DNA of 64,000 nucleotides, taken from the NCBI RefSeq assembly GCF_014648355.1, contig NZ_BMQY01000004.1:297924-361923 (forward strand). Reading direction: 5' to 3'. The first letter of the stretch is position 1. Every line of letters starts with the position of its first letter. The translations under genes were made by a program, and so were the position numbers. This DNA is from Couchioplanes azureus (GTDB lineage Bacteria > Actinomycetota > Actinomycetes > Mycobacteriales > Micromonosporaceae). Positions 1-7,511 of the stretch are shown here, piece by piece. The notes under the pieces were generated by a model. The model saw only the letters and a program-made list of their open reading frames with translations, had not been told where the DNA came from and searched no databases.

Positions 1-72
1 GCCGCCCTGCGAGACGCCGGCTTGGAGATCGTCGTGGGAGCACCCGAGGAGGCCGACACGGAGCCGCGGTGA
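1..72 (+). CDS. C-terminal end of an unrecognised protein (partial)
   Basis: The window opens inside a reading frame that ends with TGA at 70-72. The visible 23 residues (AALRDAGLEIVVGAPEEADT, then EPR) closely match residues 8-22 of the small protein encoded at 38605-38838 (AALRSAGLEIVAGAPEDDTQ), so the two belong to one family. I do not recognise the family and no function is inferred. The stop overlaps the GTG of the next small frame as GTGA, the coupling style seen in operons across this window. The start lies outside the window. Confidence 0.55.
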   Translation, partial: AALRDAGLEIVVGAPEEADTEPR

Positions 73-200
73 GCGGCTACCCGAGGTTGCTGAACACCCT
101 GCAGTCGGCAGCCGAGTCGCTGGGCGCAGCGGTCCGGGACGACGACACCGAAGAGGCCATCACCCCTGACAACGTCGCCGCCACCGCCGCGGCAAAGTGA
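69..200 (+). CDS. Possible 43-residue protein coupled to the upstream gene
   Basis: A GTG at 69 overlaps the upstream stop by four bases (GTGA) and opens a 43-codon frame ending with TGA at 198-200. The peptide is acidic and Ala/Asp/Thr-rich, with a plausible amphipathic start (MSGYPRLLNTLQSAAESLGA), no signal peptide and no membrane segment. A terminator-like hairpin follows at 259-294, consistent with this being the last gene of a rightward operon. It is short and matches nothing I recognise, so it may not be a gene. Confidence 0.3.
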   Translation: MSGYPRLLNTLQSAAESLGAAVRDDDTEEAITPDNVAATAAAK

Positions 201-258
201 TCGCTGCTCATCGCCGATCTGGCGGCAAGCTGGCCCGGGCGGGATGCCGCATCGGTCA

Positions 259-294
259 GGAGGGCCGCCGAGGCCTGGCGCGCGGCGGCCCTCC
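259..294. terminator. Convergent hairpin terminator candidate
   Basis: Arms GGAGGGCCGCC (259-269) and GGCGGCCCTCC (284-294) are exactly complementary over 11 bp with a 14-base loop. The hairpin lies between the end of the rightward frame at 200 and the end of the leftward gene at 326, so it could terminate both. There is no T-tract, as is common in high-GC actinomycetes. Confidence 0.5.
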
Positions 295-325
295 GGAGGG
301 CCTTGAGTGGCCGCACCGCGGCAGG

Positions 326-1675
326 TCAGACGATGGGCAGGCCGGCGGCGGCCGCGTTGGCCCAGTCGTCGTCGACGGCGACCGTGCGGCGGCCGGCCCG
401 GGTCAGCATGCTCGCCGCCGCGGCCGCCCGGTAGCCGGCCGCGCAGTGGACCCAGATCGTCCCCTCGCCGAGCTCGGTGAGGCGGGTGGTGAGCTCGGGC
501 AGCGGGATGTGGACGGCCCCGGCCAGGTGGCCGGCCCGCCATTCGGCGTCGGCGCGGACGTCGAGGATCGCGTCCGGCTCGCTCGCCGCGAGGTCGGCGA
601 AGGTGGCCCGGCGGCCCTCGGCGAGGTCGGCGGGGCCGCGGGCCCAGTCGTCGGGTGTGCCGGCGGCCGCCGCGGCCGAGCCGGCGATGCCGATGCGGGC
701 CAGCTCCCGCTGGGCGGCGGCGACCTGCTGGGGAGAGTCGCCGAGCAGGGTCAGCGGGGTGCCGTGCGGCAGGGTCCAGCCGAGCCAGGTGGCCAGCGGG
801 CCGTCGGTGCCGAAGCTCAGCGTTCCGGCCAGGTGCCGGTAGGCGTACGCCTTGCGCGAGCGCAGATCGACCACCCACTCCCCCGCGTCGATGCGCCGGC
901 GCAGCTCGGCCGGGTCGGCGCGCCGGGCCGGGGTGAGGTCGATCAGGTCGGCGCCCTGGGCGTTGCGGACGCCCATGTGCGCGTAGTACGCCGGGTACGC
1001 CCCCAGCCCGGCGAGCAGATGCTCGACGTACGCGTCGGCGTGCAGCCGCAGCACCGGGTTGACGCGCTTCTCCCGGCCGATCGTGGACGTGTCGGCGTCC
1101 GGCGGGGTGGCCGAGCAGAAGCTGCCGAAGCCGTGGGTGGGCCAGACCGGCGTGCCGTCGGGCAGCAGGTCGGCGAGGCGGCGCGCGGAGGCGTGCTGGT
1201 GGTGGGCGAGGGTGCGGGCGTGGTCGGCGCCGAGCAGGTCGGTGCGTCCGGTCGTACCGAAGAGCAGGGAGCCGCCGGTGCAGACGCCCGCGACCTCGCC
1301 GTCGTGACCGACCACGTAGGACAGGTGGTGGAAGGTGTGGCCGGGAGTGGCCACCGCCGTGAGGGTGAGCCGGTCGGAGACCGCGATCCGGTCGCCGTCG
1401 GCGACCGGGACCCGGGCGAACCGCACCCGCTCGGCGGCGGCGACCAGGTAGGCCGCGCCGGTGACCCGGGCGAGGGCGAGGCCCCCGGAGACGTAGTCGT
1501 TGTGCAGGTGCGTCTCGGCCACGTGGGTGATCCGGACGCCGAGCCGGCCGGCGAGGGCCAGGACCCGGTCGATGTCGCGTTGCGGGTCGACGACCACCGC
1601 GACCTCGCCGTCGTGCACGAGGTAGGTGCGGTCACCGAGGGACGAGGTCTCCACCACTGCGGTTCCGAGTGTCAT
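326..1675 (-). CDS. MBL-fold hydrolase with two rhodanese domains (persulfide dioxygenase-like)
   Basis: 449 residues. The N-terminal half is a metallo-beta-lactamase fold with metal motif THLHNDYVSG (H56, H58, D60), in the style of ETHE1-type persulfide dioxygenases but with Tyr where DH is usual. Two rhodanese-like domains follow: one near residues 250-330 without an obvious catalytic Cys, and one near 360-445 with an active-site loop CAAGYR (Cys411). This architecture is typical of proteins oxidising glutathione- or low-molecular-weight-thiol persulfide, or moving sulfane sulfur. It is transcribed divergently from a cysteine-desulfurase-like gene at 1818, suggesting joint sulfur handling. 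The exact substrate is not visible. Start ATG at 1675 fits the fold boundary. Confidence 0.85.
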   Translation of the reverse strand: MTLGTAVVETSSLGDRTYLVHDGEVAVVVDPQRDIDRVLALAGRLGVRITHVAETHLHNDYVSGGLALARVTGAAYLVAAAERVRFARVPVADGDRIAVSDRLTLTAVATPGHTFHHLSYVVGHDGEVAGVCTGGSLLFGTTGRTDLLGADHARTLAHHQHASARRLADLLPDGTPVWPTHGFGSFCSATPPDADTSTIGREKRVNPVLRLHADAYVEHLLAGLGAYPAYYAHMGVRNAQGADLIDLTPARRADPAELRRRIDAGEWVVDLRSRKAYAYRHLAGTLSFGTDGPLATWLGWTLPHGTPLTLLGDSPQQVAAAQRELARIGIAGSAAAAAGTPDDWARGPADLAEGRRATFADLAASEPDAILDVRADAEWRAGHLAGAVHIPLPELTTRLTELGEGTIWVHCAAGYRAAAAASMLTRAGRRTVAVDDDWANAAAAGLPIV

Positions 1676-1778
1676 CGCTTCCTCTCCGGACCTGGCGCCG
1701 TTGCCGCCCGAGTGCCGTCAGACTAGCGAGCGGCGGACCGCCCTGGCGACCGTCCGCGACACGCCGCGCAGAAATCCT

Positions 1779-1793
1779 ATCTTGCAGGTAGAT
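1779..1793. promoter_or_regulatory. Imperfect palindrome in a divergent promoter
   Basis: ATCTTGCAGGTAGAT is a 15-bp imperfect palindrome (outer four bases of each arm, ATCT/AGAT, match exactly) in the 142-base gap between the divergent MBL/rhodanese gene and the aminotransferase gene. It sits 25 bases before the aminotransferase ATG in an unusually AT-rich patch, so it could be an operator or overlap a promoter. The regulator is unknown. Confidence 0.35.
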
Positions 1794-1817
1794 TTACCAG
1801 CGATTACCGTCTGACCC

Positions 1818-3020
1818 ATGGTCAGCGTCCTGAGCCCCGCAGAGGTCAAACTCCCCGACGGCAGCAGCGTCGAGTTCGCCAACCTCGACATCGCCGCCAC
1901 CGCCCCCTGCCTCGACGTCGTCGCCGAGGCGGTGGCCGACCTGCTGCCCTGGTACGGCAGCGTCCACCGAGGAGCCGGGGCGCTCGCCCGGCGCAGCACC
2001 CGCGAGTACGAGCAGGCCCGCGAGACGCTCTACGAGCACCTCGGATGCGGCCCGCAGGACACCGTGGTCTTCACCCGCAACACCACCGACGCGCTCAACC
2101 TGCTCGCCCATGTCCTGCCCGAGGGCACCACCGTGGTGACCTTCGACGCCGAGCACCACGCCAACCTGCTGCCGTGGCGCGCGCCGGTGCGCCTCGGCGT
2201 GCCCCGCTCGGCCGCGGAGGCGGTCTCCACGCTGGACGAGGCGCTGCGCGCGCTGCCCGGCCCCGCGCTGGTGGCGGTCACCGCGGCCAGCAACGTGACC
2301 GGGGAGCTGTGGCCGATCGCCGAGCTGGCCGAGACGGCGCACCGCCACGGCGCCCGGATCGCCGTCGACGCCGCGCAGCTGGCCCCGCACGGGCCCGTGG
2401 ACATCACCGCGCTGGGCGCCGACTACGTGGCGCTGTCCGGGCACAAGGTCTACGCCCCGTTCGGGGCGGGCGTGCTCGCCGGGCGCGCCGACTGGCTCGA
2501 CGCCGCACCGCCCTACCTGGCCGGCGGCGGCGCGACCGCGGCGGTGTCGTCCGACTTCACCGTACGGTGGCACGACGGCCCGGCCCGGCACGAGGCCGGC
2601 ACGCCCAACCTGCTCGGGGCGGTGGCCCTGGCGACCGCCTGCCGGGCCCTGGCCGAGGCCGACCTCACCCAGGAGCACCGCCTCGTGGCGCGCCTGCGCG
2701 CCGGCATCGCCGCCCTGCCCCGCGTCGAGGAGCTGCGCCTGTTCGGCCCGCAGGCACCCCGGGTCGGCATCGTGTCGTTCGCGGTGCTCGGCCGCGACCA
2801 CGACGAGCTGGGCACGATCCTCGGCCGCGACCATGCGATCGGGGTACGGACCGGGCTGTTCTGCGCCCACCCGCTGACCCACCGCCTGCTGCGCGAGGCC
2901 ACCGACCGCCTCGACCCGGCGGCCGCCCCGCCCGGTGCGGCGATCCGGGCCAGCGCGGGCATCGGCACCACCGAGGAGCACATCGACCGCCTGCTGGCCG
3001 TGCTGGCCCAGCACACCTGA
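1818..3020 (+). CDS. Cysteine-desulfurase-like aminotransferase, class V
   Basis: 400 residues, PLP-dependent fold type I. The PLP lysine is Lys210 in LSGHKVYAPFG, and a C-terminal Cys349 lies in GVRTGLFCAHP, the position of the persulfide-forming cysteine of SufS-type (group II) desulfurases (RxGxxCAxP). This fits removal of sulfur from cysteine or a related PLP reaction. A paralogue of similar length at 49937-51184 keeps the same motifs but sits behind a SAM-IV riboswitch; this copy has none. No scaffold (SufU) or SUF operon genes are adjacent, so a dedicated Fe-S assembly role is not supported. The divergent MBL/rhodanese partner suggests sulfane-sulfur metabolism. Confidence 0.85.
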   Translation: MVSVLSPAEVKLPDGSSVEFANLDIAATAPCLDVVAEAVADLLPWYGSVHRGAGALARRSTREYEQARETLYEHLGCGPQDTVVFTRNTTDALNLLAHVLPEGTTVVTFDAEHHANLLPWRAPVRLGVPRSAAEAVSTLDEALRALPGPALVAVTAASNVTGELWPIAELAETAHRHGARIAVDAAQLAPHGPVDITALGADYVALSGHKVYAPFGAGVLAGRADWLDAAPPYLAGGGATAAVSSDFTVRWHDGPARHEAGTPNLLGAVALATACRALAEADLTQEHRLVARLRAGIAALPRVEELRLFGPQAPRVGIVSFAVLGRDHDELGTILGRDHAIGVRTGLFCAHPLTHRLLREATDRLDPAAAPPGAAIRASAGIGTTEEHIDRLLAVLAQHT

Positions 3021-3057
3021 CCGGCCAACCCGAGGTCTTGCTGGATTGCGGCAAGGC

Positions 3058-3786
3058 TCAGCGCCGTCGGCCCGCCAGTCGCCGACGAACTGATCCACCT
3101 GAGACGCTGATCACGATGAGGACGCCCGCCAGGACGCACACGACCGCGGCGAGTAACGGCGCCAGGTTGTACGCCTCCGCTGTCGGGCCCACGGCGGTGA
3201 AGGCGTCACCCGGCGTGAGAGAGCCGAAATGCCAGACCGGTAACGCGATGGCGATGAGTCGTCCCTCCACCCGATCGGAGGGAATCGCGCCACTTCCCTG
3301 GGTGTCGATCCGGGCCCGAGAGTCACGAGCGACGGCTCGATTGTCGCCCATGACGAAGTAGCGTCCGGCGGGGACGGTGACGCTGAAGGGCCGGCCTTCC
3401 TGCCGGTTGTCGCCCTCGGCGTACTTTTCCGCGATCGGCTTGTCGTTCACCAGCAACTGGCCTTCGGGGTTGGCGGCGACGCGGTCGCCCGGCAAGCCGA
3501 TGACGCGCATGGCGTAGATCGCGTCGGGCGGATCACCTTCCCACGTTCCACCGCGGAAGGTGATGACATCGCCGCGCTGGATGTCGCTGGTGGTGACCTT
3601 CTCCTGTACAGCTCGCTCGTCCGGCTCCAGGGAACCGCTCATCGCCGTGCTTCGTACCGTGTAGACGTCGAACCGCAGAGCCAGGAAGACCGCCGCCGCA
3701 ACGATGAGGACGACGCCGGCCAGGCCAGCCGCGGTGCGACGTCGAGCGAACCGCGGTGCCTTCGTTGTGCTTACGGTGTCATTCAC
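3058..3786 (-). CDS. Signal peptidase I-like protein (S26 family) with degenerate catalytic motifs
   Basis: 242 residues starting at GTG 3786, which overlaps the permease stop by 8 bp; an earlier in-frame start at 3831 would lie deep in the permease. An N-terminal membrane segment (about residues 18-37), an S26 body and a C-terminal membrane segment are visible. Fold motifs remain: RGDVITF, RVIGLPGD and MGDNRAVARDSR. In an ungapped match to SGSMEPTL..GDR..V.KV, the serine-motif region STAMSGSLEPDERAVQEKV puts Ala at the nucleophile. The lysine motif reads YAMRVIGLPGD, with Met for the catalytic Lys. A local alternative (SGSLEP) could restore a serine but not the lysine. It is the last gene of an operon with an ABC transporter and a small secreted protein. 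Confidence 0.8.
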   Translation of the reverse strand: MNDTVSTTKAPRFARRRTAAGLAGVVLIVAAAVFLALRFDVYTVRSTAMSGSLEPDERAVQEKVTTSDIQRGDVITFRGGTWEGDPPDAIYAMRVIGLPGDRVAANPEGQLLVNDKPIAEKYAEGDNRQEGRPFSVTVPAGRYFVMGDNRAVARDSRARIDTQGSGAIPSDRVEGRLIAIALPVWHFGSLTPGDAFTAVGPTAEAYNLAPLLAAVVCVLAGVLIVISVSGGSVRRRLAGRRR

Positions 3787-6058
3787 GACGGATATCCTCT
3801 GCCTTGATCCGGTAGCCGACCACGAGCGCACCGACTGCTATGCAAACGAACACGGAGAGGCCGATCGCCGGATACATGGAATCGAGCGCACCGTTGTACC
3901 AGCCGGCCTGTCGGCCGTTGACTTTCAGCCAGGCGTTGCCGGCCAGGTAGCCGACCGCGGTCGCGAGGAGGATCCCGCCGACCAGGGGCACACCCAGCTG
4001 AACAATCTGAATTACCCGGACGGTGCGCCGCCGGACACCGAGGACGGCGAGCGCGACGACTTCGCGTCGTCGCTCCACCATGCGGTCGACCGCCGCGACG
4101 GCGAAGGCAAGTAGACAGAGCCCGAGTCCGGCGATGACACCGAAGCTCACCGTGCCACGATGTACGCGGTAGGCCTCCAAGGCATCGAGGTTGAGCTGCT
4201 TCACGTGCATGCTCGCGGTGGGAGAGATCCGCTGAACGGCTGACTTGAACCGTTCGAGATCGGCGCCTGACGCTCCGATGACGAACGTCATACTGAGGTC
4301 TGGCGACCAGCCGAACTTGGGCTGCGGTGCCGCCGAGATGACACCGTTCTCGCCCAGCGGCGTGCGGTCGGCCTCGGGAATCGGGAGGAACGCGGCCGGG
4401 GTGGTGTACGCGACCTCTTGGCCGGTTTCGTTGCGGAACTTCACGGTGACGCCCGCGGGCACCTCGGAGACGGTGCCGTTGAGCGCCGGATCCCCGAAAC
4501 GGTAGTCGGTGCCCTCTCGGCAGTCGGGCAAGGGCTGCCCGACCATCGTCCGGACGTCGTCGCAGCTCGCCATCACCATTGTCATTCCGATACCCCGCAC
4601 GCGCTGTTCCGGGGTCGACAGGTCCGGCACGTCTTCGACGATGCTCTGCTGCAGGCGCCAGGTGGCGATCGACGGAGTGGCGGCGATCGCCCGCCGCTGG
4701 TCCGCAGTGGCGACGGTGCGGGTGTCGATCACTACTGTACGTGCGGTGACCGTCGGTCCAGCAGCCAGCGCGGCGTCGCGGAGCACGCCGGCGCTGATGC
4801 CGGCGATCAGTACCAGCAGGACCGGTCCGCTGGTCAGGCGCAGCAGCGAGCCTGGATCGGCAGCGAGTCTGGCGCCCGCTACTCGAAGGAACAGTGGATA
4901 GCGCTGCCCTCGCAAGGAGTGGCCCAGCAGAGGGATCGCGTACCGCAGGGCCATCATCGTGCCGACGACGCAAGCGGCGATGCCGGCGAGGATGAGGTAG
5001 GCGGTGGTGTCGCTGACGCCCTGCCGGGCGTCGGCGGCCGACTGGGCCGATATCAGCGGCGGCAGCAGCAGGCCGAGGCCGACGACCAAGGGAGCAAGCA
5101 TCCAGACGGTGAGCCGGCGTCCGGCGGACGCGCGGGCCTGTAGCGGCTTCTTGACGCTTTGCCGCAGTCCCAGTGCGCCCAGAAAAGCGGCACCGGCGGC
5201 GGCTATCACAACGAGCAGGACCGCTGTCGGCAGATCTAGCCGGGATACCTCGGCATACCAGGTGAAACCCAGCACCTTCGAGTCCGCGAGCTCCCGATTG
5301 ATCGAGTTGAACGACAGGACGCCGAGCACAGCACCGCCGACGCCCGCGACGGCAGCCTCGGTGGCAGCCATCCGAACGGTCTGCTTTCGACGCACACCGA
5401 GCAGCCGCAGCGCGGCATACCGCTGGGCCCGCGTGCGCGCTGCCAGCCGCCCGCAGATGACCAAGAAGACGGAGACCGGGATGAACATGAGCAGCATCAG
5501 CTCATACGACACCCCGCCGAGTTGCTCGGCGACGCTCTGGTCGGGGGTCGCATTGCCGAACGAGATTCCGGCGCTACCGCCGGCAAGGTCGTCCGGCACG
5601 ACACCGACATACGCGTACAGCTCGTTCGGACCGAGCAGCCCGGACGGCCCGATCGTGCCCACCACCGTACCCGGCATCCGCTCGGCGACCAGTGGGTCGG
5701 CCCGCATGACCTGCAACGCTCTGGGCGAGGCGAAGATCTCGCCGGGCGCCGGGAACCGGCTGAGGCCCGGCGGCGGCGGTGCCGCCTCCTTCACCTTGGC
5801 CAGGAAGACCCGAGTGAACCGCTCGTCGTGCCACGAGTCGGTGACGAACGTGAAACCGAAGGCGGCGTTCTCCTCCATTGCCGAATTGGGTAGACGGTCG
5901 GACGATCGCATCGCCCGGTCGTCCAGAACCGTCGGCAGCGCCATGGCAGTGGCGACCACCAGCGCGCCAACCCCGAAGCCGAGAATCATCAAGATGAGCC
6001 GGGCGAGTCCCGCCCATCCGCCACCGCGCAGCAACCGCAGCGTCAGTAGCCAGGTCAC
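3779..6058 (-). CDS. FtsX-type ABC transporter permease
   Basis: 759 residues from GTG 6058, which overlaps the ATPase stop as GTGA and is preceded by GAGGAG five bases upstream. The layout is one N-terminal membrane helix, a large extracytoplasmic domain (about residues 30-180), a four-helix FtsX block, a linker with further helices, a second extracytoplasmic domain, and a C-terminal FtsX block ending near GYRIKAEDIRRE. This is the MacB/LolE-like mechanotransmission class (type VII ABC), which usually moves peptides or lipoproteins across or off the membrane, or gives resistance to antimicrobial peptides. The ATPase upstream is its partner. The likely client is the secreted protein encoded at 6733-7146. 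Confidence 0.88.
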   Translation of the reverse strand: MTWLLTLRLLRGGGWAGLARLILMILGFGVGALVVATAMALPTVLDDRAMRSSDRLPNSAMEENAAFGFTFVTDSWHDERFTRVFLAKVKEAAPPPPGLSRFPAPGEIFASPRALQVMRADPLVAERMPGTVVGTIGPSGLLGPNELYAYVGVVPDDLAGGSAGISFGNATPDQSVAEQLGGVSYELMLLMFIPVSVFLVICGRLAARTRAQRYAALRLLGVRRKQTVRMAATEAAVAGVGGAVLGVLSFNSINRELADSKVLGFTWYAEVSRLDLPTAVLLVVIAAAGAAFLGALGLRQSVKKPLQARASAGRRLTVWMLAPLVVGLGLLLPPLISAQSAADARQGVSDTTAYLILAGIAACVVGTMMALRYAIPLLGHSLRGQRYPLFLRVAGARLAADPGSLLRLTSGPVLLVLIAGISAGVLRDAALAAGPTVTARTVVIDTRTVATADQRRAIAATPSIATWRLQQSIVEDVPDLSTPEQRVRGIGMTMVMASCDDVRTMVGQPLPDCREGTDYRFGDPALNGTVSEVPAGVTVKFRNETGQEVAYTTPAAFLPIPEADRTPLGENGVISAAPQPKFGWSPDLSMTFVIGASGADLERFKSAVQRISPTASMHVKQLNLDALEAYRVHRGTVSFGVIAGLGLCLLAFAVAAVDRMVERRREVVALAVLGVRRRTVRVIQIVQLGVPLVGGILLATAVGYLAGNAWLKVNGRQAGWYNGALDSMYPAIGLSVFVCIAVGALVVGYRIKAEDIRRE

Positions 6059-6717
6059 CAAGACTCCTCGTCCGTCTTACCATCGCGCATGGTGACGACG
6101 CGGTGCGCCCGGGCGGCCAGGGCATTGTCGTGCGTCACCAGGACGACCGCGGCGCCGCTACCGTTGGCCAGTTCGATCAGGGCGTTGAACACGACGGCGC
6201 CGTTCTCGGTGTCGAGCGCGCCTGTCGGCTCGTCGGCGAAGAGTACGGCGGGGCGGTGCGCGAGCGCCCGGGCCACCGCGGCACGCTGCGCCTGACCCCC
6301 AGAGACAAACGCCGGTCGACGCCCGGCCTGCCCCTGCAGGCCGAGCGTCTCCACAAGCTCGGCGACCCGTTTCCGGCGGTCCCGGCGGCCGACACCGTTC
6401 AGTGTCAACGGTAGTTCGATATTCTCCCGCAGCGTCAGTTCAGGCACGAGGTCGGCGAACTGGAAGACGAATCCGAAATGGCGCCGGCGAACGTCCGACC
6501 GTTCGTCGTCGGACATCCGGCACAGGTCCCGCCCGTTGAACAGCACCTCTCCGGAATCCGGTTGGAGGATACCCGCCAGGCAGTACAACATCGTCGACTT
6601 CCCGGAGCCGCTTGGGCCGACCAGAGCCAGCAGTTCCCCCGGTGACACGGTGGCGCTCGCTTTCGCGAGTGCCACCGTGTCACCGTATGACAACGAAAGA
6701 TCAGCTGCGGACAGCAA
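6055..6717 (-). CDS. ABC transporter ATP-binding protein (LolD/MacB class)
   Basis: 220 residues. Walker A GPSGSGKST (about residue 34), Q-loop VFQFADL, signature VSGGQAQR (Ser in place of the usual leading Leu-Ser pair), Walker B AVLFADEPTGALD and H-loop VTHD are all present, so it should hydrolyse ATP. The start is TTG 6717 with AGGA six bases upstream; a CTG follows directly. The stop overlaps the permease GTG. It pairs with the FtsX-type permease and lies 15 bases after the small secreted protein gene, so the four genes 7146-3058 form one leftward operon. Confidence 0.92.
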   Translation of the reverse strand: MLSAADLSLSYGDTVALAKASATVSPGELLALVGPSGSGKSTMLYCLAGILQPDSGEVLFNGRDLCRMSDDERSDVRRRHFGFVFQFADLVPELTLRENIELPLTLNGVGRRDRRKRVAELVETLGLQGQAGRRPAFVSGGQAQRAAVARALAHRPAVLFADEPTGALDTENGAVVFNALIELANGSGAAVVLVTHDNALAARAHRVVTMRDGKTDEESW

Positions 6718-6732
6718 AGACGTTCCTAGCTT

Positions 6733-7146
6733 CTATCGGTTGAGTCGGCTGCTGATGTCGCAGGTGTCCGAGCCCCAGTCGTCGGTGCAGATCTGGTACC
6801 AGCCGTACGAAACGAAGTTTACGTCGTTGGAAGAGAACGTACGGCTCTCCGTGCCACATCCGGAAGCGCTGCCGTTCCCGTCACTGACCTTCGAACTCCA
6901 GGCGTATCCGAGAATCTTGCCCTGACCGTACACACCATTGCCGTCAGCCGCAGTGTCACACACCGTGCCACTCACCTTCATTCCACCACGGTAGGTGCCG
7001 TTGAAGGTGTAGGAACCCTTGAAGCGCATCTTGTCATCGCCCAGATCGAGCGTTCCACTGCCGTAGGCGTAGGCGGACGACCCGATCGCGAGCGCAGCGA
7101 GGCTTCCCAGGCCGATGGCAGCGACGATGTTCTTGCTCTTCGACAC
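6733..7146 (-). CDS. Small secreted protein with four cysteines, bacteriocin-like context
   Basis: 137 residues from GTG 7146, chosen because AGGAG lies five bases upstream. A Sec signal peptide is clear: basic start MSKSKN, hydrophobic core, and a cleavage site near AYA at residues 26-28. The mature protein is about 110 residues, rich in Gly, Ser, Asp and Tyr, with four cysteines (two possible disulfides), and ends in a YGWYQICTDDWG..CDISSRLNR segment. I do not recognise a family. It is the first gene of an operon with an ABC exporter-type ATPase, an FtsX permease and an S26-like protein, the arrangement of exported peptides or bacteriocins with their transport/immunity genes. Function is inferred only from this context. 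Confidence 0.7.
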   Translation of the reverse strand: MSKSKNIVAAIGLGSLAALAIGSSAYAYGSGTLDLGDDKMRFKGSYTFNGTYRGGMKVSGTVCDTAADGNGVYGQGKILGYAWSSKVSDGNGSASGCGTESRTFSSNDVNFVSYGWYQICTDDWGSDTCDISSRLNR

Positions 7147-7511
7147 AAAAACTCCTGACGAAAGGACAGACGGGCGTCCATCGACGCGGGGCACATCTGT
7201 CAATGTTCTCACCCCCGCTCGGGGGCGCCAGGAAAGCTTGCTGCGGAAAGACCTGCGGATCAACGCCCTGTTGGCGGACAATCTCGCTATCTCACTGGCG
7301 GCACCCTTGACCGTTCGGGCGGACGACCTCGGCCGAACACACGCCTTTATAGACCAATGTGTCGTAGGGGCGAGTGAAGGGACCCTTCGAGGGACCACTG
7401 CCTAAACAGGAACAGCACGAGTACCAGCATTCCCCGGAGCGCCATTTCGTGGGTTGCGGCTCAGCTGAACCGCTCGCCCCACAGGCACCAACTGCTGGCC
7501 GAGCTGGCCGG
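7147..7511. other. Intergenic region upstream of the secreted-protein operon
   Basis: About 365 bases with no convincing gene. It should hold the promoter of the leftward operon starting at 7146; the stretch near 7320-7370 is less GC-rich and contains a TATAAA-like element on the minus strand, but no matching -35 box is clear. A short GAAGG-GAC-CCTTC hairpin lies near 7376-7388 and could be part of a terminator for the leftward permease gene that ends at 7512. Otherwise I see nothing here. Confidence 0.3.

Noticed and set aside
69..325. A 79-codon minus-strand frame at 77-316
   Set aside because: It overlaps the terminator-like hairpin and the small plus-strand frame, has no ribosome site and no recognisable content.
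3640..3665. Intact signal-peptidase serine read from SGSLEP
   Set aside because: It is a tempting local match, but it breaks the downstream alignment of the LxPxxRxxxxKV segment; I kept it as a caveat because it cannot be excluded by eye.
6733..7146. Lactococcin 972-family bacteriocin
   Set aside because: The ABC context is similar, but the mature protein is larger, has four cysteines and lacks the Trp/Gly pattern I expect for that family, so the name was not applied.
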